A stretch of DNA of 64,000 nt from Nitrospirillum sp034427435 (GCF_034427435.1 NZ_JAXQNP010000004.1:1239957-1303956), one strand, 5' to 3'. Positions 47,276 through 57,017 are shown, counted from the first letter of the stretch. Program-made: numbers and translations. The notes: generated by a model not told the origin, from the letters alone.

Positions 47276-50200
47276 ATGGATGGCCTGGTGAACGAGGTGG
47301 AACGGACGGCGCCGCTGTCGCATGCGCAAGAGCGCCTGTGGCTGCTGCACCGCTTCAATCCCGCTGACACCGCTTACAACCTGACCCGGGCCTTCCGCCT
47401 GGCGGGCCCGCTGGACAGGACGGCGCTGGAGCGGGCGCTGCAGGCGGTGGTCTGGCGCCACGCCATCCTGCGCACCCGCTTCGCGGAAGGGGAGGACGGG
47501 CCCATCCAGCTTATCCAGCGCGCACCCGCCCTGCGCCTGGTCCTGGAAGAGGTGGGCGATCCCGCCGCGCGGGCGGGGGCGGAGGCGATGCGGCCGTTCG
47601 ACCTGGCGGCGGCCCCGCCCATCCGCGCCACGCTGGTGAGAACCGGCCCCACCGACCACACCCTGATCCTGGCGCTGCACCACATCCTGTCCGACGCCGC
47701 GTCCAATCCCATCCTGGCGCGGGACCTGATGCGGGCCTATCAGGCGGCGCTGATGGAGGAGGAGGGGGCCGACGTCGCCGGCCTGCTGCCGCCCCTGGCC
47801 CTGCAGTATGCCGACTACGCCGCGGCCCAGCGCGGGCCCGGGGCGCAGCGGCGGGTGGCGCGCGCGGTGGATGGTGCGCTCTCCGTACTGGGTGAACCGC
47901 TGCCGGCCCTGGACCTGCCCACCGACCGGCCGCGCCCGGCGGTGTGGTCTGGCAGGGGTGCCCGTCATGCCTTCGACCTGCCGGCCCCTCTGCTGCCGGT
48001 GCTCAAGGCGGTGGGCCGGGCGGAAGGCTGCACCCCCTTCATCCTGGTGCTGGCCGCATGGCAGGTGGTGTTGTCCCGCTGGGGCGGGCAGCGGCGCTTC
48101 GCCGTGGGCGTGCCCCTGGGGGGGCGTGAGGATGAGGAACTGGAGGAGCTGATCGGCTTCTTCGTCGACACCGCCATCTTCCCGGCGGCGATGGAGCCGG
48201 GCCTGACCGGCCGCGCGCTGTGCCGCCGCTTGCGCGATGCCGCCCGCACCCTGATCGGCAACGGCGCCGCCCCCTTCGACCAAGTGCTGGCCCGGCTGTC
48301 TTCCCCGCGCGATCCCAGCCGCGCGCCCGTATTCCAGACCATGGTCAATGTGCAGATGGGCGCGTCGGCGACCGTGCGTCTGGCGGGCCTGGCGATCGAG
48401 CCCATGCCGGTGGCGGAGACGACGGCCAAGGTGGACCTGGCGCTGGAGGTCACGCTCACCCCGGCGGCCATCCACTGCGCCATCGACTACGCCACCGATC
48501 TGTTCGATCCGGCGACCGTGGCCGCGATGGCCGGCGCGTTCGCCACGCTGCTGGCCGGCCTGCTGGCCAACCCCGACGCGGCGGTGGACACGCTGCCGCT
48601 GCTGGACACAGTGGGCCGGGCCCACGAACTGGCCATTGGCAACGACACAGCCCTGGATCTGGGGCCGGCCGACGACCTATTGGCCCGGTTTGAGGCCCAG
48701 GCCATGCGGGCGCCCGACCGTGCCGCCATGGTGTTCGACGGCGCCGCCGTCAGCTATGGCGACCTGAACCGCCGTGCCAATCGTCTGGCCCGCCGCCTGG
48801 TGGCGCGGGGCGTGGGCCGCGACACCCTGGTCGGCGTGCGCTTGCTCCGGGGGCCGGCGCTGGTGGTGACCCTGCTGGCGGTGTTGAAGGCCGGCGGCGC
48901 CTATCTGCCCCTGGACCCCGACCAGCCCGCCGCCCGTATCGACACCATCCTGGCCCATGCCCGCCCCCACCTGGTGCTGGAGGGCGATGGGGTCACCGAT
49001 GGGGACGGGGCCAGCGGGGAGGAAGACGGCGGCGACTTGGGCTTGCCCGTTCATCCCCGGCAACTGGCCTATCGCCTTTATACCTCCGGTTCCACCGGTG
49101 TGCCCAAGGGGGTGGAGATCGACCGGCGGGCCATCTCCAGCCTGTTGCGCGCCATGGGGGCGCACCTGGCGGCCGGGCCGCATGACCGCCTGCTGGCCGT
49201 GACCACCGTGGGCTTCGATATCGCCGGCCTGGAACTGTTCCTGCCGCTGACCACCGGTGGCGCAGTCGTGCTGGCCAGCCGGTCGCAGACGCTGGATCCC
49301 ATCGCCTTGGATGGGCTTATCCGGGATCAGGGTGTCACCTGCCTGCAGGCGACACCGGCCACTTGGCGCATGCTGCTGGATGCCACGGACCGCCGCTGGC
49401 CGGGCTTGCGCGCCTTGTGCGGGGGTGAGGCGTTGCGCGGCGACCTGGCCCGCCGGCTGCTGGACCGGGGTGTCCGCCTGTGGAACGTCTACGGCCCCAC
49501 CGAAACCACCGTTTGGTCGGCGGCGCATGCCGTGACGCCGGCGGACGGGGCGGCACCTGCCGTGGCCATCGGCAGCGCCATCGCCAACAACCGCCTGTTC
49601 ATCCTGGACAGTCAGTTGGAGCCCGTGCCCCCTGGCGCCGCGGGGAATCTGTGGATTGGCGGCATTGGCCTGGCGCGTGGCTATGCCGGCCAGCCGGGGG
49701 TGACGGCGGCGGCCTTCGCACCCAATCCCTTTCCCGATGGGGCCGTGCCCGGCTGCGGCGCTGGCAGCCGGATTTACCGCACCGGTGATCGCGCCCGCCG
49801 CCGCCCGGATGGAACCATCGAATTCCTGGGCCGTGCTGACCACCAATTGAAGGTGCGCGGCTTCCGGATCGAAGCGGCGGAGGTGGAAGGCGCGCTGGAG
49901 GCGCACCCCCAGGTGCGCCAGGCCGCCGTCACCGCCCACATGCCGGCGGATGGGGAGGCCATCCTGTGCGCCTATCTCATGACCGGAGGGGAAGGCGTTC
50001 CGACCGACCTGCGCGCCTTCCTGGCCGCGCGGCTGCCGGCCTACATGGTGCCCACCATCTACGTCCGGCTGGACCGCCTGCCGCTCAACGCCAGCGGCAA
50101 GCTGGACCGCCGCGCCTTGCCGCCGCCGGAGGCGACGGCCCCGCCATCTGCCGCCGATACTGCCCCCCTGACCGGCGTGGCCGCCACTTTGGCCGGGCTG

Positions 50201-50446
50201 TGGACGGAGGTGTTGGACCGGCCGGTCACCGGGCTGGACGCTGACTTTTTCCTGCTGGGCGGTCACTCGCTGCGCCTGGCCCGCCTGCAGACCCGCATCC
50301 GCACCACCTTCGGCCGCGACATCCCCCTGGCCCGGCTGTTCCAGGCGCCGACCCTGGGGGCCATGGCGGCCCTGGTGGACGCCCTGGGTGCCGTGGACGA
50401 GGCCGAGGACATCGCCTTCATGGCCAATCTGCTGGATACGTTATGA
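47276..50446 (+). CDS. NRPS, single module C-A(Gly)-PCP, no thioesterase
   Basis: About 1056 residues from ATG 47276 (GAGGTGG upstream; a GTG at 47267 is an alternative). Order: C domain (SHAQERLWLLHRF; HHILSDAAS, with the usual DG changed to DA), A domain (YTSGSTGVPKG), PCP (LLGGHSLRLARL), then only about 45 residues. Pocket residues D, I, L, Q, L, G, V, V, W match the known glycine code almost exactly. It is encoded away from the other three NRPS genes. It may start the peptide, or provide the Gly acceptor for the orphan C domain that ends the leftward line. Its stop overlaps the exporter start (ATGA). Confidence 0.88.
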   Translation: MDGLVNEVERTAPLSHAQERLWLLHRFNPADTAYNLTRAFRLAGPLDRTALERALQAVVWRHAILRTRFAEGEDGPIQLIQRAPALRLVLEEVGDPAARAGAEAMRPFDLAAAPPIRATLVRTGPTDHTLILALHHILSDAASNPILARDLMRAYQAALMEEEGADVAGLLPPLALQYADYAAAQRGPGAQRRVARAVDGALSVLGEPLPALDLPTDRPRPAVWSGRGARHAFDLPAPLLPVLKAVGRAEGCTPFILVLAAWQVVLSRWGGQRRFAVGVPLGGREDEELEELIGFFVDTAIFPAAMEPGLTGRALCRRLRDAARTLIGNGAAPFDQVLARLSSPRDPSRAPVFQTMVNVQMGASATVRLAGLAIEPMPVAETTAKVDLALEVTLTPAAIHCAIDYATDLFDPATVAAMAGAFATLLAGLLANPDAAVDTLPLLDTVGRAHELAIGNDTALDLGPADDLLARFEAQAMRAPDRAAMVFDGAAVSYGDLNRRANRLARRLVARGVGRDTLVGVRLLRGPALVVTLLAVLKAGGAYLPLDPDQPAARIDTILAHARPHLVLEGDGVTDGDGASGEEDGGDLGLPVHPRQLAYRLYTSGSTGVPKGVEIDRRAISSLLRAMGAHLAAGPHDRLLAVTTVGFDIAGLELFLPLTTGGAVVLASRSQTLDPIALDGLIRDQGVTCLQATPATWRMLLDATDRRWPGLRALCGGEALRGDLARRLLDRGVRLWNVYGPTETTVWSAAHAVTPADGAAPAVAIGSAIANNRLFILDSQLEPVPPGAAGNLWIGGIGLARGYAGQPGVTAAAFAPNPFPDGAVPGCGAGSRIYRTGDRARRRPDGTIEFLGRADHQLKVRGFRIEAAEVEGALEAHPQVRQAAVTAHMPADGEAILCAYLMTGGEGVPTDLRAFLAARLPAYMVPTIYVRLDRLPLNASGKLDRRALPPPEATAPPSAADTAPLTGVAATLAGLWTEVLDRPVTGLDADFFLLGGHSLRLARLQTRIRTTFGRDIPLARLFQAPTLGAMAALVDALGAVDEAEDIAFMANLLDTL

Positions 50447-52176
50447 GACTGCTGTCCACGCTGATGCGGCGCTTCGGTGCGCGCCTGCCCCTGGCCCTGG
50501 CGCTGGGCGCCGTTGGTGCCGTGGCCGGCCTGGTGGTCATCGCCCTGGTGAACCGCCTGATCGCCGGCTCGCTGGCCGCCGACGCCACTACCTTCGCCAT
50601 CCTGGGCGTGGCCCTGCTGCTGGTGTTCGGTTGCGGCTTCGCCTCACAGGCCATCCTGACGGCGCTGGGCCACCGCGTGGTGCGCGACATGCGGACCACC
50701 ACGGTGAAACGCCTGCTGGACACCGACATCGACCGGCTGGAGGGCATCGGCGCGGCGGCGTTGTACGCCACCCTGACCAAGGACATCACGGCGGTGGGCC
50801 AGGCCTTCAACCGCCTGCCCTTCGTCTTCTACAACGGCATCCTGCTGGGCGGCGGCTTCGCCTATCTGGCCTGGCTGTCGTGGCAGCTGTTCCTGTTGAG
50901 CGCCATCGTCCTGGGCCTGGCCGTGGCCTGCGCCCAGGGCTGGGTCATGGCCATGCGCCGCCTGATGATGGAGGTGCGCGCCACCGACGATCGGCTGTTC
51001 GCCGGCTATCGGGGGGCCATCGAGGGGCGCAGCGAACTGGCCTTGAACGCCGCCCGCCGCGCCGTCTTCCATCGCCTGGACGTGGAGGCGGCGGCCGACC
51101 ATGCGCGTGCCACCGAAACCCGTGCCGACCGTTACTGGGTCCTGAGCCTCAGTTGGACGGCCCTGGTCATTCTGGGCCTGATTGTCGGCCTGTTCGTCGT
51201 CGGCACCGGTCTGGGTCTGGCGCGGGAACAGGTGGCGGGCTTCGTCCTGGTGCTGCTGTTCCTGCGCATGCCGCTGAACGACCTGGTGGGCACGCTGCCC
51301 ATCCTGATGGCGGGTGGCGTGGCGCTGGCCAAGGTGGAAAGCTTGAACCTGGCGCCGCACCGCGCCGGCTTCGACGTGCCGTGTGGCCCCATCCTGGCGG
51401 CCACCACCCCCGCCGGCGCCACGGCCCTGCCGCCGCCCTTGTTCGAGCTGTCGGGCGTCACCTACGACCACCCCGGCCAAGATGGGGAGGCGGGCTTCCA
51501 CTTGGGCCCTGTCGACCTGACGGTGCCGGTGGGGGAGACACTGTTCATCGTCGGCGGCAACGGCGGCGGCAAGTCGACGCTGTTGGCCCTGCTGGCGGGC
51601 CTGCGCCGGCCGGCCGCCGGCCACCTGCGCCTGGGCGGGGTGGCGGTGACGGAGGATTTGCGCGGCTGGCACCGTGAGCAGGTCAGCGCCGTCCTGTCCC
51701 CGGCCTATCTCTTTGATCATCTGGTGGGGCCCGACGGTTGCCTGGATGAGGATCTGGCCCGGGATTTCCTGCGGCGCTTGCGCATGGACCACAAGGTCGC
51801 CATCGCCGATGGCCGCCTTTCCGACACCCGCTTTTCCCAAGGGCAGCGCAAGCGTCTGGCGCTGCTGTCGGCCGTGGTGGAGCGGCGGCCCATCCTGTTG
51901 TTGGACGAATGGGCGGCCGACCAGGACCCCGCCTTCCGCCGCTTTTTCTATGAGGAGCTGCTGCCCGACCTGAAGCGGGGCGGTCGCACCATCATCGCGG
52001 TCAGCCACGACGACCGCTACTTCCCCCTGGCCGACCGGGTCCTGCGCTGCGACGGCGGCGTGCTGACCCCCTGGTCGGCCGCGCCGGCCGACGCCGGCTC
52101 CGGCCAACTCCTGGGCCACACCTTCAACGACGGGGCGTCGCAAGTGTCGGCGCCGCCGGGAGGGCGACAGCAATGA
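50443..52176 (+). CDS. PvdE/SyrD-type cyclic-peptide ABC exporter
   Basis: 577 residues; one polypeptide with about six N-terminal membrane helices (for example LPLALALGAVGAVAGLVVIA) and a C-terminal ATPase. Walker A is GGNGGGKSTLLALLAGL (about residue 372), the signature FSQGQRKRLALLSA (about 465) and Walker B ILLLDEWAADQDP (about 485), followed by the switch histidine in AVSHDDRYF. This is the arrangement of the cyclic peptide transporter family to which PvdE belongs. PvdE moves a pyoverdine precursor to the periplasm, and a similar step is likely here. It overlaps genes at both ends by 4 bases. Confidence 0.88.
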   Translation: MRLLSTLMRRFGARLPLALALGAVGAVAGLVVIALVNRLIAGSLAADATTFAILGVALLLVFGCGFASQAILTALGHRVVRDMRTTTVKRLLDTDIDRLEGIGAAALYATLTKDITAVGQAFNRLPFVFYNGILLGGGFAYLAWLSWQLFLLSAIVLGLAVACAQGWVMAMRRLMMEVRATDDRLFAGYRGAIEGRSELALNAARRAVFHRLDVEAAADHARATETRADRYWVLSLSWTALVILGLIVGLFVVGTGLGLAREQVAGFVLVLLFLRMPLNDLVGTLPILMAGGVALAKVESLNLAPHRAGFDVPCGPILAATTPAGATALPPPLFELSGVTYDHPGQDGEAGFHLGPVDLTVPVGETLFIVGGNGGGKSTLLALLAGLRRPAAGHLRLGGVAVTEDLRGWHREQVSAVLSPAYLFDHLVGPDGCLDEDLARDFLRRLRMDHKVAIADGRLSDTRFSQGQRKRLALLSAVVERRPILLLDEWAADQDPAFRRFFYEELLPDLKRGGRTIIAVSHDDRYFPLADRVLRCDGGVLTPWSAAPADAGSGQLLGHTFNDGASQVSAPPGGRQQ

Positions 52177-53237
52177 CAGGCGATCCGCATAACCGTGCCG
52201 CGGGCACCATTCCCTACGTTTCAGGTGTCGCACCGCGCTGCCTATGGGAAGGCGATACCCTGGTGGTGAAGATGGGCGGCGCCGTCCGCCAGCGCTGGCG
52301 GTTGGATCAGGCGGAGGGCGGGCCGGTCCTGGCCTTCCTGCACGACATGGGCGGCGCCGGTTCCCGCACCGTCGCGGCGCTGGCGGCGCTGGACGCTGCC
52401 CTGACCCAGGCGGGCGACCCGCCTGACCTGAGCTTGTCCCTGCCGGCCGACCTGCGGGCCGCGCTGGAGGCTGAAGGCGTCCTGACGATGGCGCCGGGTG
52501 GTGTGGCGCGTGTGTTGGCCGCCGCCCTGTACCAGAAGCCGGAGCTGTGGCTGCGCGGCCCCGGCGGCAGTCTGCAGCCCCAGGTTCATATGCTGAGCCA
52601 CGGCCGCTACCACCCGCGCCGTCCGGCCAAGGTGCCGGGCCTGCTGTATGAGCGGCGCATCCCCTGGCTGGACCGCACTTTGTCGTTCCGTCTGACCGAC
52701 ATGGACCGCGACCTCAACCGCTTCCACGCTTGGATGAATGATCCGCGCGTCGCCGCCTTCTGGCAGGAGGAGGGCGAACTGGAGCAGCACCGGGCCTATC
52801 TGGAAAACCAGTTGGAAGACCCGCACACCCTGCCGCTGATCGCCAGCCTGGACGGTGAGGCCTTCGGCTATTTCGAGGTCTATTGGGCCAAGGAAAACCG
52901 CATCGGCGCCTTCTACGACGCCCAGGATTATGACCGTGGCTGGCATGTGTTGATCGGGGACGAGAGCGTGCGGGGCAAGGCCTATGTCAGCGCCTGGCTG
53001 CCGTCGCTGGTCCATTTCATGTTCCTGGACGATGTGCGCACCCAGCGCATCGTGGGTGAACCGCGGGCCGATCACCACCAGCAGATCCGCAACCTCGATC
53101 GTTCCGGCTTCGCCAAGGTCAAGGAATTCAACTTTCCTCACAAGCGCGCCCTGCTGGTGATGCTGTTGCGGGAACGCTTCTTCGATGACCGGCTGTGGCT
53201 GCCGCGCGCCGATCCCGCGCCCAAGACCGGGGGCTGA
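52173..53237 (+). CDS. IucB/RhbD-type N-acyltransferase (hydroxyornithine acylation)
   Basis: 354 residues, overlapping the exporter gene by ATGA. The C-terminal half carries the GNAT/AlcB-type siderophore acetyltransferase blocks: FHAWMNDPRVAAFWQEEG, FGYFEVYWAKENRIG, DRGWHVLIGDESVRGKAY and QRIVGEPRADHHQQIR. The N-terminal 150 residues are less conserved, as in aerobactin IucB. The enzyme should transfer an acyl group, typically acetyl, to the N-hydroxylated side chain, finishing a hydroxamate. Next to it is an ornithine N-hydroxylase, so N5-hydroxyornithine is the expected substrate. Confidence 0.85.
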   Translation: MTGDPHNRAAGTIPYVSGVAPRCLWEGDTLVVKMGGAVRQRWRLDQAEGGPVLAFLHDMGGAGSRTVAALAALDAALTQAGDPPDLSLSLPADLRAALEAEGVLTMAPGGVARVLAAALYQKPELWLRGPGGSLQPQVHMLSHGRYHPRRPAKVPGLLYERRIPWLDRTLSFRLTDMDRDLNRFHAWMNDPRVAAFWQEEGELEQHRAYLENQLEDPHTLPLIASLDGEAFGYFEVYWAKENRIGAFYDAQDYDRGWHVLIGDESVRGKAYVSAWLPSLVHFMFLDDVRTQRIVGEPRADHHQQIRNLDRSGFAKVKEFNFPHKRALLVMLLRERFFDDRLWLPRADPAPKTGG

Positions 53238-53240
53238 GTC

Positions 53241-54557
53241 ATGGGAACGACCGTCAGCCTGAATGAGCCGCCCCGGACGCTGGATGTCCTGGGTATTGGC
53301 TTCGGCCCATCCAACCTGGCCTTGGCCATCGCCTTGGCCGAGGGCGGGCCTGACCTCTCCTGCCGATTCCTGGAACGGCAGGACAGCTTCGTCTGGCACG
53401 GCAACATGCTGCTGGACGGCAGCCGCATGCAGATCTCGTTCATGAAGGACTTGGTCTCCATGCGCGATCCGACCAGCCCCTACAGCTTCCTCAACTATTT
53501 ACATGTCCAGGGTCGGCTGCAGGATTTCATCAACCTGCGCACCTTTTTTCCCACGCGGCGGGAGTTCAACGACTACCTGGCCTGGGTGGCAGGTCACTTC
53601 GCCGACCGCTGCGACTATGGCGAGGAGGTGGTGGCGCTGGAGCCGGAGGTGCAGGACGGCCGGGTGCTGCGTCTGCGGGCGCGGTCGCGCGGCCGTGGTG
53701 GGCGTGAGCGGACCTGGTTGGCGCGCAATGTCGTCATCGGCGTGGGCGCCACCCCCCGTGTGCCCGAAATCTTCGCCGGCGCCCTGGCCGACGCCCGCGT
53801 CATCCATTCCAGCAGTTATCTCGCCAGCGCCGAAACCCTGGCCCGGGCCGGCCGCGTCGCGGTCATCGGCTTCGGCCAGAGTGCGGCGGAGATTTTCCTG
53901 GATCTGCATGCCCGGGGCGTGGCGGTGGACCTGATCGCCCGGGCGCCGGCCATGCGGCCCGCCGACAGCAGCCCCTTCGTCAACCAGATCTTCGACCCGG
54001 CCTATACCGATTACCACTACGGCCGCGGGGTGGAGGAACGGGAGCGCATACTGCGGGAATTCCAGAACACGAATTACGCCGTCGTCGACCCCGACCTGAT
54101 CGAGACGGTCTACGGCATCCTCTATCAGCAAAAGGTGGAACGGCTGGACCGGCACCGCCTGCTGCCACGCCATGAGGTGCGCGAGGTGCGGCTGACCAGC
54201 GGGCCTGACGGCGTGCTGCTGGACTTGGCGAGCCTGGATGGGGGCGAGCGCCGGACCCGCCGCTATGGCGGCGTGGTGCTGGCGACCGGCTATCGTCGCC
54301 AGCAGCATCACCGGCTGCTGGAGCCGTTGACCCCCTGGCTGACGGGGGAGGGGGTGCGGCGCGACTATCGCCTGGCCACCACCGACGCCTGCACGGCGGG
54401 GATTTTCCTTCAAGGCTGCAACGAGCCGACGCACGGCCTCAGCGACACCCTTCTGTCCGTCCTGCCCATCCGGGCGCGCGAGATCACTGCGGCCTTGGCC
54501 GCCCCTCATTCCGGCGCGGGGGCGCCGGAGCGCCGAAACGCGGCGCAAGCCTTCTGA
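53241..54557 (+). CDS. L-ornithine N5-monooxygenase (PvdA/SidA family)
   Basis: 438 residues, 3 bases after the acyltransferase. FAD site VLGIGFGPSNLALAIA (about residues 14-29), the substrate/FAD block SRMQISFMKDLVSMRDP (about 64-80), NADPH site VAVIGFGQSAAEIFLDL (about 205-221) and the C-terminal ATGYRRQ motif are all in place. It hydroxylates the side-chain amine of ornithine (or lysine), the first step to a hydroxamate. Ornithine is preferred on overall resemblance to PvdA, but lysine is not excluded. Confidence 0.88.
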   Translation: MGTTVSLNEPPRTLDVLGIGFGPSNLALAIALAEGGPDLSCRFLERQDSFVWHGNMLLDGSRMQISFMKDLVSMRDPTSPYSFLNYLHVQGRLQDFINLRTFFPTRREFNDYLAWVAGHFADRCDYGEEVVALEPEVQDGRVLRLRARSRGRGGRERTWLARNVVIGVGATPRVPEIFAGALADARVIHSSSYLASAETLARAGRVAVIGFGQSAAEIFLDLHARGVAVDLIARAPAMRPADSSPFVNQIFDPAYTDYHYGRGVEERERILREFQNTNYAVVDPDLIETVYGILYQQKVERLDRHRLLPRHEVREVRLTSGPDGVLLDLASLDGGERRTRRYGGVVLATGYRRQQHHRLLEPLTPWLTGEGVRRDYRLATTDACTAGIFLQGCNEPTHGLSDTLLSVLPIRAREITAALAAPHSGAGAPERRNAAQAF

Positions 54558-54575
54558 AATTGGAGATATCGAGAC

Positions 54576-56768
54576 ATGAATAAGGTCGGGAATCCGGCGC
54601 GTGCTTGGGGACTCATGGGGACCGTGGCGCTGATCGCCCTGCTGCCGGTGATGGCGGCCCAGGCGGCGTCCGATGCGGCGGCGCCGGACGGGGCCGTGAC
54701 GGACAGTGGAGATACCGCGGCGACGGTGATCATCACCGCGGATCGGGAAAAGGCCCGGACAGTCACGGCCAAGCTGCCGATGACGCCGCATGAACTGCCG
54801 CAGTCCCTCTCCGTCCTGGGGGCGGAGCAGTTGCAGGAACAGAAGCTGGTCACCCTGGACGACGCCCTGCGCCAGACGCCGGGCGTGATCGTGGAGCCCA
54901 TCGACGGCAATCGCGTGAACTTCTATTCGCGTGGGTTCGAGATCACCAACCTGCAGTTCGACGGCATCCCCACCACCATGGATGACCGCATCTTCTCCCC
55001 ACCCGACCTGGTGGTCTTCGACAAGGTGGAGGTGCTGAAGGGGCCCGCCGGTCTGCTGGCGGGCTTCGGCGGCCCCGGCGGCGCCATCAACCTAGTGCGC
55101 AAGGCGCCACTGGCCGCCACGGCCGGCTATGCCAGCCTGACCGTCGGCTCGTGGGACAACTACCGCCTGGAAGGGGACTTCAACGCCCCCCTGAACGACA
55201 GCGGCACCGTGCGTGGCCGTTTGGTCGGCGCGTTCCAGGAGCGGGACACCTTCCAGGATTGGACGCATCAGAAGCGCCTGCTGGGTTATGGCACCGTGGC
55301 GGCCGACCTGACGCCCGACACGACGGCCACCGTGGGCGTCTACCGGCAGGAGAACGATTACCAGGGCGCCTGGAACCTGCCGGGCCTGGTGAACGTCGTC
55401 GGCGGCAAGTACGCGCTGAGCCTGCTGAACGTGCCGCGGTCCACCTCCCTGGGTGAGAAGTGGAATGAGGATGAGTTCACCACCACCGGCACCTTCGCCA
55501 ATGTGGAACATCGCTTCGGCGACGGCTGGCACATCAATTTGGGCACCCAGTACCTGGACAACGTGATGGACCGGGTCATGGCCTACGCCTACACGCCGGT
55601 GGTCGCGGGCCAGAACACCACCACCCTGTACGCGCAGAAGGTGCGCTACGACCAGTCGCAGGCCGGCACCGACCTGTCCGCCACCGGTCCGTTCAGTCTG
55701 TTCGGACAGGTGCACGAGGCCGTGGTTGGCGCCAGCTACGAGCGTACGGAATTCCGCAACCGCTCGGCCAACGGCTACAACCCCAACGGCAGCACCTGGT
55801 CCGCCACCGTCAACGTCTACGCCCCGGTGGCCACGGCGGCGGAACCGGTGTTCCCCACCTGGCAGCGTGACAGCAACACCGTCACCGACACCTACAGCAC
55901 CTATGCCGCCCTGCGGCTGCGCTTGCTGGATCCGCTGCGCCTGATCGCCGGTGTGCGCGCCACCTGGTGGGACACGGCGGTCGATACCGCCTTGCCGGCC
56001 AAAACGCCGCGCAGCACGGCCTCCGTCGACGGCAAGGTCACGCCCAACGCCGGGCTGGTGTACGAGGTGAACCCGACCGTGGCGCTGTACACCAGCATCA
56101 CCCAGGTCTTCCAGCCGCAGGCTTACACCGACGCCACCGGCAAGGTGCTGCAGCCGTTGGAGGGTATGCAGTATGAGGTTGGCACCAAGGCGGATTTCCT
56201 CGATGGCCGCCTGCACGGCAGCCTGGCCCTGTTCCATGTGGATGAGAAGAACCGGGCGGAGGCGGACCCCCGTTACCCCAACCAGGCGATCTACCTGTCC
56301 CAGGGCAAGGCGCAGAGCGAGGGTGTGGAACTGGACCTGACGGGCGAGGTGCTGCCCGGCTGGACCGTCAACGCCGGATACGCCTACACGTTCGCGGAGA
56401 ACCTGGACAGCAGCGTGTCCGACAGCAGCGCCTTCAGCGCCATCGCGCCCAAGCACTCCTTCAAGCTGTGGACCAACTATCGCTTGCCCGAAAGCCTGGA
56501 CAAGCGCTGGACCATCGGCGGCGGCGCCACGGTGCAGTCGGCCATGTCCAACACCTTCCCCACCCTGGGCAACGCGGTGCTGACCCAGGGCGGCTACGCC
56601 GTGTTCGATGCCCGTGTCGGCTTCGACGTGACGGAGAAGGTCAGCATCGCGGCCAATGTGAAGAACCTGTTCGACCGCACCTATTACCAGCGTATCAACA
56701 CGCCGCAGTCGGGCAACATCTATGGTGAGCCCCGGTCGGTGCTGGTGACCCTGCAAGCCAAGCTGTGA
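54576..56768 (+). CDS. TonB-dependent ferric-siderophore receptor
   Basis: 730 residues, GGAG 11 bases before the ATG. Signal peptide ends AAQA. No extra N-terminal signalling domain is present, and no FecI/FecR pair is nearby, so it is a simple uptake receptor. The plug has TLDDALRQTPGVIVEP, NFYSRGFEITNLQFDGIP and VEVLKGPAGLLAGFGGPGG. The barrel ends IYGEPRSVLVTLQAKL. Overall it resembles hydroxamate siderophore receptors. As the last gene of the rightward operon, it should import the ferric form of the peptide made by the locus. Confidence 0.92.
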   Translation: MNKVGNPARAWGLMGTVALIALLPVMAAQAASDAAAPDGAVTDSGDTAATVIITADREKARTVTAKLPMTPHELPQSLSVLGAEQLQEQKLVTLDDALRQTPGVIVEPIDGNRVNFYSRGFEITNLQFDGIPTTMDDRIFSPPDLVVFDKVEVLKGPAGLLAGFGGPGGAINLVRKAPLAATAGYASLTVGSWDNYRLEGDFNAPLNDSGTVRGRLVGAFQERDTFQDWTHQKRLLGYGTVAADLTPDTTATVGVYRQENDYQGAWNLPGLVNVVGGKYALSLLNVPRSTSLGEKWNEDEFTTTGTFANVEHRFGDGWHINLGTQYLDNVMDRVMAYAYTPVVAGQNTTTLYAQKVRYDQSQAGTDLSATGPFSLFGQVHEAVVGASYERTEFRNRSANGYNPNGSTWSATVNVYAPVATAAEPVFPTWQRDSNTVTDTYSTYAALRLRLLDPLRLIAGVRATWWDTAVDTALPAKTPRSTASVDGKVTPNAGLVYEVNPTVALYTSITQVFQPQAYTDATGKVLQPLEGMQYEVGTKADFLDGRLHGSLALFHVDEKNRAEADPRYPNQAIYLSQGKAQSEGVELDLTGEVLPGWTVNAGYAYTFAENLDSSVSDSSAFSAIAPKHSFKLWTNYRLPESLDKRWTIGGGATVQSAMSNTFPTLGNAVLTQGGYAVFDARVGFDVTEKVSIAANVKNLFDRTYYQRINTPQSGNIYGEPRSVLVTLQAKL

Positions 56769-56780
56769 CGGTGCCCCCTT

Positions 56781-56817
56781 CGTGACGACACCAGAGTCCC
56801 CACCTGACGTCGTCACG
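56781..56817 (+). terminator. Possible transcription terminator after the receptor gene
   Basis: CGTGACGAC (56781-56789) pairs with GTCGTCACG (56809-56817) around a 19-base loop, 12 bases after the receptor stop. No U tract follows, so it is only a candidate. Confidence 0.4.
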
Positions 56818-57017
56818 GAGGGCCGGGCCTTCCCGGGTGGGGCGGGAGCATAGTCGGCGGCCAGCGTTCGGTTGTGGAAACTCGCGACGCCCGCGGGGTA
56901 AGGCCGCTGGGGCGCCGCAAGCACGTCCCATCGTCCTCGATCAGCTGGAAGTGACCGGCGACGTTGAGGAAAAATGTCCCGGATCGCCCGGAAAATCCAG
57001 CTAAAGGGCTGGAAGTG

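Noticed and set aside
56941..57017. Possible remnant of an insertion sequence near tRNA-Glu
   Set aside because: The segment GGCGACGTTGAGGAAAAATG looked like an IS end, but no terminal repeats or transposase fragment were found.
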